Assembly: GCA_026545765.1 (NCBI GenBank)
Contig: CM048841.1
Location: 3,899,212-3,963,211 of the forward strand
Reading direction: 5' to 3'
DNA length: 64,000 bases
From: Plantago major
Lineage: Eukaryota; Streptophyta; Magnoliopsida; Lamiales; Plantaginaceae
The notes beneath the pieces were generated by a model. The model was given only the letters and a program-made list of their open reading frames with translations. It searched no databases and was not told the origin of the DNA. Position 1 is the stretch's first letter. Each line of letters opens with the position of its first letter. A program made the translations under genes and the position numbers. This document shows, one piece after another, positions 55,396 through 64,000 of this stretch.

Positions 55396-56210
55396 GTATC
55401 AAGTGTTTCACATCAAATTAGTCGGGCTATTGTATTTCATATTCTAGTTGTATTGTATTACAAATCAACGTTTTATTTTTGTTTAGATAGCCAAGACCTA
55501 ATTCGAAACACACATTTCAGTAATGCAGTGAAGAAACTGCCGGTTCAAAACTATATTTAAATATTTAACAAAATTCGAAAAAAAACAAATAAATGCCCGA
55601 TCCAATCATTTCAAACAGTTTTCATCTAAATAATTTGCAAAATTATAAGTCAATTCGAAACACATAAAAATAAATAGAAAATTATATATATAATCGATTT
55701 GTCAAAAAAAAAATTCATTCAATCGGGTTTGAAATAATTAAACAACGATAAAAAAAATTGGAAAAATTTCGTTTAAACAATTCTTTCTTAAAAATATAGT
55801 AAATTTGGAAAATATTTCGCTTATACAATTCCTCCTTTATCTTTTAAATTTTTTTTTTAAAAATTCATTTTCTCGGGAAAAGCTGCGAAAAATCCGGCTT
55901 TTAGCTAATCGCCGATTTTCCCGGATTCATCTTCGGAAAAATCCCGGTTTCTAAAATCGCCGGATTTTTCCTAGCGATTAAAACCCGGGAAAAAATGAAA
56001 TTTAAAAAAAAAAAAAATAATTGTATAAACGAAATATTTTCCGAAATTTACTTCTATATTTTTTAAGAAAGAATTGTTTAAACGAAATTTTTTCCGAATT
56101 TTTTTTTTATCGATTTATGTTTAGTGTTGTTAATTCGTGTTCAATTGCATGTTAATGTTTTTGTATTTGTATAAATGAAAAAAATTCGGAATTTTTTTTT
56201 TGTCCGATTT
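55396..56210. repeat. Right-side spacer and fold-back palindrome of the MULE
   Basis: 55396-55734 is AT-rich spacer. 55735-56210 is a palindrome of the same family as the left units: TTCGTTTAAACAATTCTTTC on the left arm, its complement GAAAGAATTGTTTAAACGAA on the right arm, with a GC-richer centre (TCGCCGGATTTTTCC and related). Non-coding. Confidence 0.8.
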
Positions 56211-56390
56211 ATGATTGGTGTTGTTATATGTGTTAGATTGTGTGTGTTAATGTTTTTACATTTGCATAAAAGTGCGTTTTCGATTTTTTGTTGAATATAT
56301 AAGTGTTGTTTTGAGATAGGGGCATTTCGGTCAATTTATAAAAAATTTGTGTTGCGTTTAACGAAAACTGTGTTGCGTTTAACATAGGTG
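56204..56390 (-). repeat. Right terminal inverted repeat of the MULE
   Basis: Complement of the left end, with TGTGTTGCGTTTAACG and GTGTTGCGTTTAAC repeated twice, ending ATAGGTG before the target duplication ATCCGAGAC. Confidence 0.9.
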
Positions 56391-56399
56391 ATCCGAGAC

Positions 56400-57606
56400 A
56401 GTTTGATCTAATTATCCAATCCAAAATGACCTTAATTGCATTTGATCCGAACACAACTGGTCCAAAATTATTCGAATTTGAATTTGTACAAGTTCAAATA
56501 TGATTCTTGATTCTATTAGGTTAAGATGAGTTAAAGAAGGATTAGAAGATTGTATATTTACTTATCATAAATCATTTGCGATTTCATATTTGGCCTATTT
56601 TAAGATTCAAATGCGAATAAAAATTAAATCTGAAATGTCACGATCCAAAATAACCCGAGTCTGAAATTTGATCCGAACTCGACTCAAAATAAATTACAGA
56701 CCCGAACAATTCAATTGAATGACCCATATGTCAGGTCTAAAAGTTATCAATATGATTATTTCTAAATTATTAAAAACGATTTTCTATGAAACGGTGTGAA
56801 TTTGTAACCTTGGAAATATATATACAATGGTGAAGGATAAATAATCCGTTCACGAGTGTGTTAATATAATATCCTTTTGCCTGGAAAGATTGTTCGTCCG
56901 TATTTTTCAAGTTTGACTTTTCAAACTTTGATTACATTAATCTTAATCATAAATGAAATGTTCAATTTTTTATATAATGAAACTTTGGGGGTCAAAGTTT
57001 CATTATATAAAAAATGGAACATTTTACATTGATTTAAGATTAATCATAAAAATGAAAAGTTGAATCTGAAAATACGGACGAACAATAAATATAAATTTAA
57101 TCTTTAATTATAATTGAGGATTACAGGTCAAATTCTCAAGCACCCTACTCGTTATGTACATTGTTGTAAAATTCATAAGAATAATGTCCCATCAGCTATG
57201 GTTAAATTTTCTTTATTTTCACTTATGTAGCTCACAAGATCTATGTTGCTTACATCTTAGATCACTGTGATTATTATCATATCATAAAAATGCTAAAAAC
57301 TGCCAATAATATATCTACGTACCCTGGCTGGAAACTTGCAGGAAATAAGAAGAAGAAAGAACTTCATGCTTATGAAGCCATGGGAAGGCATGTTTCCACG
57401 AAATAAATCATGCATTATTTTCCTAAGAAAATCGTATAGAGTAGACGCATAAGAAATTTGTACAAATCAACGACGATAAATAGTTGAGAAACATTAACCA
57501 ACAATATTTGGTCTATACATCTTTATTACAATCACATGATAATTACTACCATACTTGATGCATGATCTCAAGAATCAAGCTAGGCTAGCTACAAGAAAGG
57601 TAATAC
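56400..57606. other. Ancestral upstream DNA of bL25 and spacer
   Basis: Starts with the continuation of the bL25 promoter beyond the MULE, rich in GATCCGAA-type phrases. No gene is supportable. One fold-back MITE lies inside. The right border is the presumed start of the Gypsy LTR. Confidence 0.45.
56889..57086. mobile_element. Fold-back MITE, 198 bp
   Basis: The whole length is an inverted repeat. ATTGTTCGTCCGTATTTT at the left matches the complement of AAAATACGGACGAACAAT at the right, and the arms continue through TTTATATAATGAAACTTTG to a short centre GGGGGTC. A single transcript would fold into one long hairpin. No clear target duplication. Confidence 0.75.
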
Positions 57607-58540
57607 ATGTATTGGCCAAAATTCGCTCTTGTCAACTAGATTAACGGATCGGCCCATCAGGGCTACGGCCCAACCCACAATCCATTAATGAGTCCGTCTT
57701 GACTTCATACGTGAGTTGGACTCCAAAGGCCAGTTAGCAAGCCCACCTAGCTGAGTCATCCATGCGTACCAATCACCAAGATGCCACCTGACTAGCTCAC
57801 ACCTCGCCAACCTTCCAGCTGGTTGACAAGCTAGCTAGCTCACCTAGCTCGCCCGACCTTGCATGATTGACTCTGTCAGTCAACACCTGACTAACAAACT
57901 AACCAACTCCAGTAGCTTGACTGACTTAGTCCGTCAGTAAGCAACCGACTTACGTCCACTCTCCTAACTACTTGAGACACGGTCTAATCCGTTCCAACGA
58001 CCTCCCCGAGATTCGCGGGCAGACTCCAACGATGGGTGGGTTATATAGAGAAGGCTGAGGAGATGTAGAGGGGATCGCATTCTAACTGCAACAAACCCTA
58101 GCAATCAATCTCTCATGCCTCCATCTCTCTCAAGCTCTTTGATCAACATCAGCCGTCACCTATCATCATCCACCATCGCTCATCACCATCCATCATCAAC
58201 CTTCAACCATCCGCCATCATCCATCTCTGTCAGACAACTGCCAGCTAGCTCCTTCCCGGAAGGTCAGCTAGCCCACTGCCGGTGTTCGTCCACCACGTAG
58301 CCGAACCGACTCAACCAACAGGATAAGTCGACGCTTGCCACCATCTCTCCCTCTTTGTTTCTTTCATTTGATTACTCCTTCTATCAGTCAACTAACTTGA
58401 GTGTCGGAGTCCCTTCAGTCGGCACCACACCGGTGTCACCTCGGAATCTCACGTCTCTGTTTGCTATTGTTGCCTTGCAGGTTGTCGGTGCCCCCCAATC
58501 TCTAACCCTAATTTTGATTGTAGATTTCTGAGCGTCTACA
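57607..58540 (+). repeat. Probable 5' LTR of the Gypsy element
   Basis: Ends GCGTCTACA at 58540 right before ATT and the primer site. The start is uncertain. TTATATAGAG at 58041-58050 is a good TATA box within it. Many TAGCTAGC/CTGACT phrases fill 57720-57960. A partner LTR is needed to fix the left edge. Confidence 0.6.
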
Positions 58541-58543
58541 ATT

Positions 58544-58561
58544 TGGCGCCCACCGTGGGGC
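58544..58561 (+). other. Primer binding site of the Gypsy element
   Basis: TGGCGCCCACCGTGGGGC lies three bases after the LTR end. This site is typical of plant Gypsy elements of the Tat group and fixes the start of the internal region. Confidence 0.88.
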
Positions 58562-58619
58562 CCCGGCTATCAAACAAGACAACCCAGTAGCAACAACTGC
58601 GATACGCTAAGCAATCATC

Positions 58620-60200
58620 ATGACGCACTCAGACGAATACGTTCTGTAAGAGGTAGAGGAGGTGGACGTTGTCACTCAGATCAAAACCTTGGCGGCCCAG
58701 ATGCAAGAGAACGCCAAGAAGATCAAGCTCCTTGAGAACCGCTACCATGTTCGCCAGAGAACTCGCTCTTGAAGGAAAGGGTTGAGTCTGTCGTCCACTA
58801 GGAGGCTCCAACATTGGACGCGGCCTCGTCTCGCCGACTGACTCATGTCGCTGGGGTGGAGAACCCACCACGCAACACGATTGAGGCTTGCCAGCTAACC
58901 TTTGAAGAGACGGAAGGGGTGATTCCCGTAACTCCAGTCTCTCAAGTGGTGAGCGCTCCACCAAGTCCATCCCTTGAGATCACTCAGGGTACCACCAGCA
59001 GGAGGGTTTCGTTCGAAGGTGCTAACCCAAGAATGAACGATGAATCACCACAACAACGCAACCAAAGCGCAAGTCAGGTAGATCACTTGCTAACCCTCTT
59101 TGCAGGTCACGGAAGTAGCAACGAGGAGCTAGCCTCCAAACTGGTGAGCCTGGAAGAGATGATCCAAAGGATCCCTGGAGTGCCAGCACCAATCAAGAAG
59201 AGCTTACCCAACAGCTTTGCTGACTCTCCCTTCGCCGATGCTATAGCCTTGGTGGAGATGCCAACCAAGTTTACCTTCCCAAGCATGAAGCTCTATGATG
59301 GAACGACGGACCCGGACGACCATGTCTCACAGTACAAGCAGAGGATGTTCACCATAGCCATCCCTGTGGATCTCCATGAGGCATGCATGTGCAAAGGGTT
59401 TGGTTCGATCGATCGGACCAAATTACAATGGTATACCAACTTACCCAACAATTTCATTTCCTCTTTTGTCCAATTAGTCGACTGCTTTGTGGAACAATTA
59501 CAAGCGATGTAAGCTTTAAAAGCCGAGCATTGTATAGCGTCCGGCAAAAACCTAACGAATCTCTCAGGGAGTACGTTGCAAGATTCAACAAGGAGAAGGT
59601 GCCAATCCCCAATTGCAACAAGGACATTGCTGTCAACGCCTTCCGCAAAGGGTTGCCACCCAACTCGGGGTTGTACAAAGAGCTGACCATGTACCCCTGC
59701 CGAACAATGGAGGACGTGCTCGCCAAAGCATGGGCTCAGATCAAATGGGAGGAGGATGATGCCAACAGACCTTACATGTCAAGCCAAAGTGTTCGCAGGG
59801 AGCCCAAGCCTGACAGACGAGTTGAACGAAAGGTTCCAGACTATCGAGCTAGGCCATACCCAACTGAGAGGAGACATGGACCTGTTGTGAATCCACCTCG
59901 CCCTCCAGTCCAACAAAGGAGGACAGAAACCCGAGCGCCACCTCTGAACTACTCCCTCAACATTGAACCAGAGGAGTGTGTAGCAGTCATGAAGAGCATG
60001 GGCGATAGAGTCAGGTGGCCAGGAAAGCTTAGAACACCTCCAGATCATAGAAACTCCAACAAGTGGTATGAGTTCCACGGGGACCACGGACATACAACCG
60101 CAGAGTGCATCTCACTGCGATTGGAGGTAGCCGAGCTTCTGAAGAGAGGACACTTGACGGAGTTCCTCTCTGACAAAGGTAAAAAGACCCTCGCCAGTCG
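58620..60200 (+). pseudogene. Gypsy gag remnant
   Basis: ATG at 58620 opens MTHSDEYVL and then meets TAA at 58647-58649. After further frame changes the Retrotrans_gag core appears: FPSMKLYDGTTDPDDHVSQY (about 59275-59335), then, after a frameshift near 59510, LREYVARFNKEKVPIPNCNK and NAFRKGLPPNSGLYKEL. A His/Cys motif WYEFHGDHGHTTAECISLR (about 60064-60120) follows, as is usual in Tat-type gag. The whole protein cannot be made from this copy. Confidence 0.82.
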
Positions 60201-60399
60201 GCAGGGCACTGATCTACCTGAGCCCCCTCAGACCAACAAGGTAATCAACGTGATCTCTGGGGGGGGGGGGTCAGAGATCAGTGGTGTCTCATACTCTGCG
60301 GCAAAGCGCCAGAGTAGGCAAACGGTAAGGCCCGAGCTCGATGCTCGCAGAGCATCAGACACCTCTTCGTCTGACTTGACTATTAGCTTCTCAGACCAA

Positions 60400-60864
60400 G
60401 AGTCTAAGCAACTAATTAGTCCTCATGACGACGCTTTAGTAATTTCCATTCTTATTGCCAATTGTCTTACGAAGCGAGTTCTCATTGATAATGGGAGCTC
60501 TGCTAACATCATTTTTCTAGATGCTCTCACAAAAATGGGAATAAATGAGACTGCCATCCTCCGCCAGCCGACAACTTTGTATGGCTTCAGTGGAGAAAAG
60601 AAGTACACGGTTGGGAGTGTTACCCTACCTGTCTATGCGGAAGGCATCAACCTACCAACAAAGTTCTTAATCGTAGACAGTCCGTCAAGCTATAATTCCA
60701 TCCTTGGTAGGCCGTGGATTCACGATATGAAAGCAGTACCGTCAACCTACCACCAGGTGATTCGCTTCCCTACCAAGTGGGGGGTGAAGGAGATTCTAGG
60801 GCAGCAGCGGGATGCGAGGACGTGTTACATGGAAGCCCTGAAGCCCAAGGCAGTAGAGTTATAG
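60400..60864 (+). pseudogene. Gypsy aspartic protease
   Basis: VLIDNGSSANIIFLDALTKM contains the active-site Asp in the DNGSSA form found in Tat-type elements. YNSILGRPWIHDMKAVPSTY is the conserved end of the domain. It is in frame with the second half of gag and is open to the stop at 60862-60864, where the frame breaks before reverse transcriptase. Confidence 0.82.
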
Positions 60865-60909
60865 CAATTACAGCAACTCAACCCCCTAATTGACCCAGAC
60901 CAGCCAGGG

Positions 60910-61630
60910 ATGGAAGAGCTCGATGAAGTTCAGATTCACCCAGACCATCCAGATCACAAAGTTCAGATTGGGGCAAGGTTGAGACCAGAGCTACGAGAGC
61001 AACTGATCACATTTCTCAAAGTTCACCACGACTGCTTTGCTTGGTCACATGCAGACATGACAGGAGTTGACCCAGAGGTAATCACCCACAGACTTGAAGT
61101 CGACCCAGACTACCCACCAGTCAGAATCGAGGAAGTTCGCTCCAGAGCGGAACAAGGTTATCAATGAAGAAGTTCAAAAGTTGCTTGATATCGGGTCAGT
61201 CCGGGAAGTACATTACCCGGACTGGTTAGCCAATGTTGTGGTAGTGAAGAAGAAGAATGGCAAATGGCGAGTGTGCATCGACTTCACCGACCTCAACAAA
61301 GCATGCCCGAAGGATTCCTTTCCACTTCCCCACATAGACATGCTAGTGGATGCCACCGCAGACATTAAGCTTCATGGACGCATTCTCGAGATACAACCAG
61401 AATCGATGCACCACGAAGATCAAGAGAAGACACCTTCGGAGAGAGAGGAACCTTCATTATAAGGTCTTGCCATTCGGACTCGAATGCGGAGCCACTTACC
61501 AAATGATCGTCAACCGTATGTTCGCTAGCATCTTTGGGGACACCATGGAGGTGTACATCGACGACATCTTTGGTCAAGTCCTTGGTTCTTGATCGACACC
61601 TCGACCACCTCCGCCAAGCCTTCTCAGTCC
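60910..61630 (+). pseudogene. Gypsy reverse transcriptase remnant
   Basis: CFAWSHADMTGVDPEVITHR, NVVVVKKKNGKWRVCIDFTD, LNKACPKDSFPLPHIDMLVD, YKVLPFGLECGATYQMIVNR and the catalytic VYIDDI (about 61553-61570) appear in order, but in at least three frames. Breaks lie near 61160 and 61380-61460, and again after YIDD. The order and residues identify Ty3/Gypsy RT with certainty. This copy is inactive. Confidence 0.9.
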
Positions 61631-62360
61631 TCCGCAGGTATAATATGAAGTTGAACCCAGCCAAATGCTCGTTTGGAGTCTCCTCTGGGAAATTCCTTGG
61701 GTATTTGGTCACGCAAAGAGGTATTGAGGCTAACCCTGATCAAATTTATTCAATTTATAACATTCCCTCCCCCAAGTGTGTTAAAGATGTGCAGAAATTG
61801 ACTGGGAGGCTAGCAGCCCTCAGCAGGTTCATACCCAAGTCTTCTGAGAGGTGTCGACCATTTTTTGACACCCTACGGAAGGCCAAAGACTTCCAGTGGA
61901 CAGACGAGTGTGAGGACGCCCTACAACAAATCAAGCGTTACCTTACCACACCTCCAGTGCTATCAAAGCCCAAGGCCGGAGAGACTCTGTTTGTTTACCT
62001 CGCAGTCTCCGACTCAGCACTAAGCGTCGTCCTAGTCAGGGAAGAGGATGGAAACCAACTCCCAGTCTACTATGTGAGCAAGTCCTTACTAGATGCAGAA
62101 ACTCGGTACAGCCAGCTAGAGAAGCTAGCCCTCGCACTAGTCACCTCAGCAAGGAAGCTACGCCCTTACTTCCAATGTCATCCAATCGTAGTCCTCACCA
62201 GCTTTCCACTACGCAACATCCTGCACAAGCCCGAAGTCTCTGGTAGGCTCTCCAAATGGGCGGTCGAGCTCAGCGAGTACGACGTCTCCTTCCAACCCCG
62301 CACAGCCTTCAAATCTCAAGCACTTGCAGACTTCATAGCAGACTTCACCCCAACTGAATT
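61630..62360 (+). pseudogene. Gypsy RT thumb and first RNase H
   Basis: Within one long open frame: MKLNPAKCSFGVSSGKFLGY, IPSPKCVKDVQKLTGRLAAL, then RNase H with LFVYLAVSDSALSVVLVREE, YVSKSLLDAETRYSQLEKLA and FQPRTAFKSQALADFIADF. It degrades element RNA in the RNA-DNA hybrid in functional relatives. Intact in this stretch but cut off from the rest of RT by a frameshift near 61570-61600. Confidence 0.88.
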
Positions 62361-62389
62361 AGGTCAAGCGGAAAAGGAGTTATTTTGCT

Positions 62390-62883
62390 TACAGGAGAAG
62401 GACAACTTGCAGTGGAAGCTCTCAGTCGATGGCTCCAGCAATCCCAAAGGAAGTGGGCTCGGCATAGTCCTTACCTCGCCATACGGTGACACAATCCAAA
62501 GAGCCATTCGATGTGGATTCAAAGCAACCAACAACAGGTCCGAGTATGAGGCACTTATAGCTGGCCTCAACTTAGCTCGGGACATGGGCATAAAATTCAT
62601 TCAGGTACAATCGGACTCACAGTTAGTAGTTATCCAATTGCAGGGCTCTTACCAAACCAGAGACACCAAGATGGCTGCCTATCTCCAGCTAGTCAAGGAG
62701 TTGCAGTCCTCCTTCGAGGAGTTCTCTATTTCGCAAGTACCAAGGACGGACAACAACCACGTAGACGCCCTTGCCAACTTGGGAGCGACCATCCAAACCA
62801 CAACACCAATGACTATTCCTGTAGTGTATGTACAATGGCCTGCAACATGGAAGGGTGAGCCCGACAGACGATGGGCGATATAA
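62390..62883 (+). pseudogene. Second (plant-type) RNase H of the Gypsy element
   Basis: LSVDGSSNPKGSGLGIVLTS, NRSEYEALIAGLNLARDMGI, IQVQSDSQLVVIQLQGSYQT and RTDNNHVDALANLGA give the Asp-Glu-Asp-Asp/His set of a complete second RNase H. The presence of two domains in tandem marks the Tat lineage. The frame continues from the first RNase H and ends at 62883. Confidence 0.88.
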
Positions 62884-63049
62884 CAAGCGAGTCAAATGGA
62901 TGACTCAATAATATTGTACTTGTCAATGGAGAACTTCCGAAGTCAAAAGCAAGGCAAGAGGGTAAAGGCAAAGGCGGCCGCTTCACGCTCCTCGACGGAC
63001 AACTCTATAGGAGATCCTATTCAGACCCCTACTCAAAGGTCGTAACTAA

Positions 63050-64000
63050 TAATGAAGCGGACATGTTCGACCGAATTGCATGCGGGAATGTGGCAACCAT
63101 TACGGGCTCAAGCCTTGCACACCGAAGCTCACAAAGAGGTACTATTGGCCAACTATGAGGGCTGACGCCATAGACTTTGTGAGAAGATGTGACTCATGCC
63201 AAAGGCACTCACAAATCATCCACCTTCCACCAGAGAAGTCAGATCCATCCGTCACCCCGGCCTTTTATGAAATGGGGATGGACATAGTAGGAAAACTACC
63301 CTTGCACAGCCAACGAGTGTACATGCTCGCGATAATCGATTACTTCACCAAGTGGGTGGAAGCGAAGCCTTCAAGCAAGTCCGTGACACGAGGTAAAAAT
63401 TTCATTTGGAAACATGTGATCTGCAGTGCGGAGTCCCTACGAAATCTGTTAGCAATGGCTCCCGATTCATAAGCTATGAGTTTCAAGATTTACGCAAAGA
63501 ATGGGGAATCAAGCTTACATTTTCCACTCCACGCTATCCCCAAGCGAATGGACAAGCGAGTCGACCAACAAGACTATCATGACAGTCTCAAAAAATCAAA
63601 CAAGCAAAAGGAGCATGGGCGGATGAACTCCCAGCGTCTATGGTCGCATCGAACCACACCAAGGACTCCAACCGAGAAACACCATTCAAAGCATGACATA
63701 TGGAATCAAGCAGTCATACCCATAGAAGTGGGATTACCACAAGAAGATACAAAATGGCTAGCGAAAGCGCAGACCGCAGAATTGGCACGAGCTCGACTTG
63801 GTCGATGAGCTCGAGAAAGAGCTATGATCCGAGCTCCGCTTACCAATGTAAAAGCACAGCACTTCAACAAGAACACTCGCATACGAACCTTCAAGCAAGA
63901 CGATTGGGTTTTACGCAGGGTATTCCAGAACACAAAGGAGACAGGAACTGGAAAGCTTGGACCAAATTGGGAAGGTCCTTACAAAATCACAAAGGTAGTA
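63050..64000 (+). pseudogene. Gypsy integrase remnant (runs off window)
   Basis: CGNHYGLKPC with RRCDSCQRHSQ is the zinc-binding part. MDIVGKLPLHSQRVYMLAII and DYFTKWVEAKP open the catalytic core. A broken NGSQFIS-like and [12 protein letters not shown] region follows in other frames (about 63455-63560). The chromodomain or C-terminal area (TGKLGPNWEGPYKI-like text at the window end) is frame-shifted. Several breaks make it inactive. Confidence 0.82.

Larger units (their letters stand above)
48493..56390. mobile_element. 7.9-kb MULE with transposase, OTU-like and PMD genes, 9-bp target duplication
   Basis: ATCCGAGAC occurs at 48484-48492 and 56391-56399, a perfect 9-bp duplication. Inside, long terminal inverted repeats share GTTAAACGCAACACA twice and then about 150 bp with one mismatch that I found (48531-48680 against 56204-56353). 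Minus-strand remains of a FAR1-type/MULE transposase (52490-about 51000) and an OTU-protease-like ORF (50789-49918) face a plus-strand plant-mobile-domain gene (52996-55395) across a 505-bp shared upstream region. The genes contain stops and frameshifts, yet the ends are almost identical, so insertion was recent and was probably catalysed by another copy. Confidence 0.92.
57607..64000 (+). mobile_element. Ty3/Gypsy element, Tat-like (dual RNase H), cut by the window end
   Basis: LTR end, TGGCGCC-type primer site, gag, aspartic protease, reverse transcriptase, RNase H, a second plant-type RNase H and integrase follow each other in Gypsy order on the plus strand. The second RNase H after the first is the mark of the Tat lineage (Ogre/Retand group). 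Several frameshifts and early stops break the polyprotein. The 3' LTR lies beyond the window, so the exact left border (best guess 57607, TGTATTGGCC) cannot be proved. Confidence 0.88.

Overview
The window looks like nuclear DNA of a flowering plant, most likely a eudicot. The evidence is AT-rich spacers with GC-richer exons, GT-AG introns, a plant-specific Dof factor, a two-intron organellar ribosomal protein gene, and a dense load of plant transposon families (Copia, Gypsy, CACTA, MULE, Stowaway-like MITEs). I could not fix the genus. Only three host genes are visible: the first 95 codons of an Ala/Glu/Lys-rich protein on the minus strand (1-285), an intact Dof zinc-finger gene (25548-26231, +), and an intact three-exon bL25-type organellar ribosomal protein gene (44141-48288, -). 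Almost everything else is transposons or their remains.

Layout. 706-2922 is a MULE-like non-autonomous element (10-bp target duplication) with a leader-like segment and a 119-bp minisatellite. 4974-20817 is a very long Ty1/Copia element (15.8 kb, LTRs 1740 and 1709 bp, 5-bp target duplication ATCTT) with a decayed gag-pol and a 3' region of about 5.4 kb. Part of that region is cut by four small phase-0 GT-AG introns. 20.8-29.4 kb holds the Dof gene, MITEs, a duplicated block around a TA microsatellite and a small inverted-repeat element. 29735-39229 is a minus-strand gag-only LTR element (target duplication ATAGA). A 4.5-kb CACTA element (29938-34438) is inserted in one of its LTRs, and the other LTR keeps the empty site. 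39996-40672 is a small MULE-type element with a 10-bp target duplication.

48493-56390 is a 7.9-kb MULE flanked by a perfect 9-bp target duplication (ATCCGAGAC), inserted about 200 bp upstream of the bL25 start codon. It carries a FAR1/MULE transposase followed by an OTU cysteine-protease-like ORF on the minus strand, and a divergent plant-mobile-domain (PMD) gene on the plus strand. A hairpin-rich shared promoter region lies between them, and the terminal repeats are extended by large fold-back palindromes. From about 57.6 kb to the window end is the 5' part of a Ty3/Gypsy element of the dual-RNase-H (Tat-like) type.

The most interesting features are the MULE that combines transposase, OTU and PMD genes, and the intron-bearing 3' ORF of the Copia element. 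The transposon genes are nearly all broken by frameshifts or stops, whereas the Dof and bL25 genes are clean, so the damage is probably real decay and not general sequencing error. Element boundaries were read by eye from terminal repeats and target duplications. Domain names rest on motif recognition without database searches.
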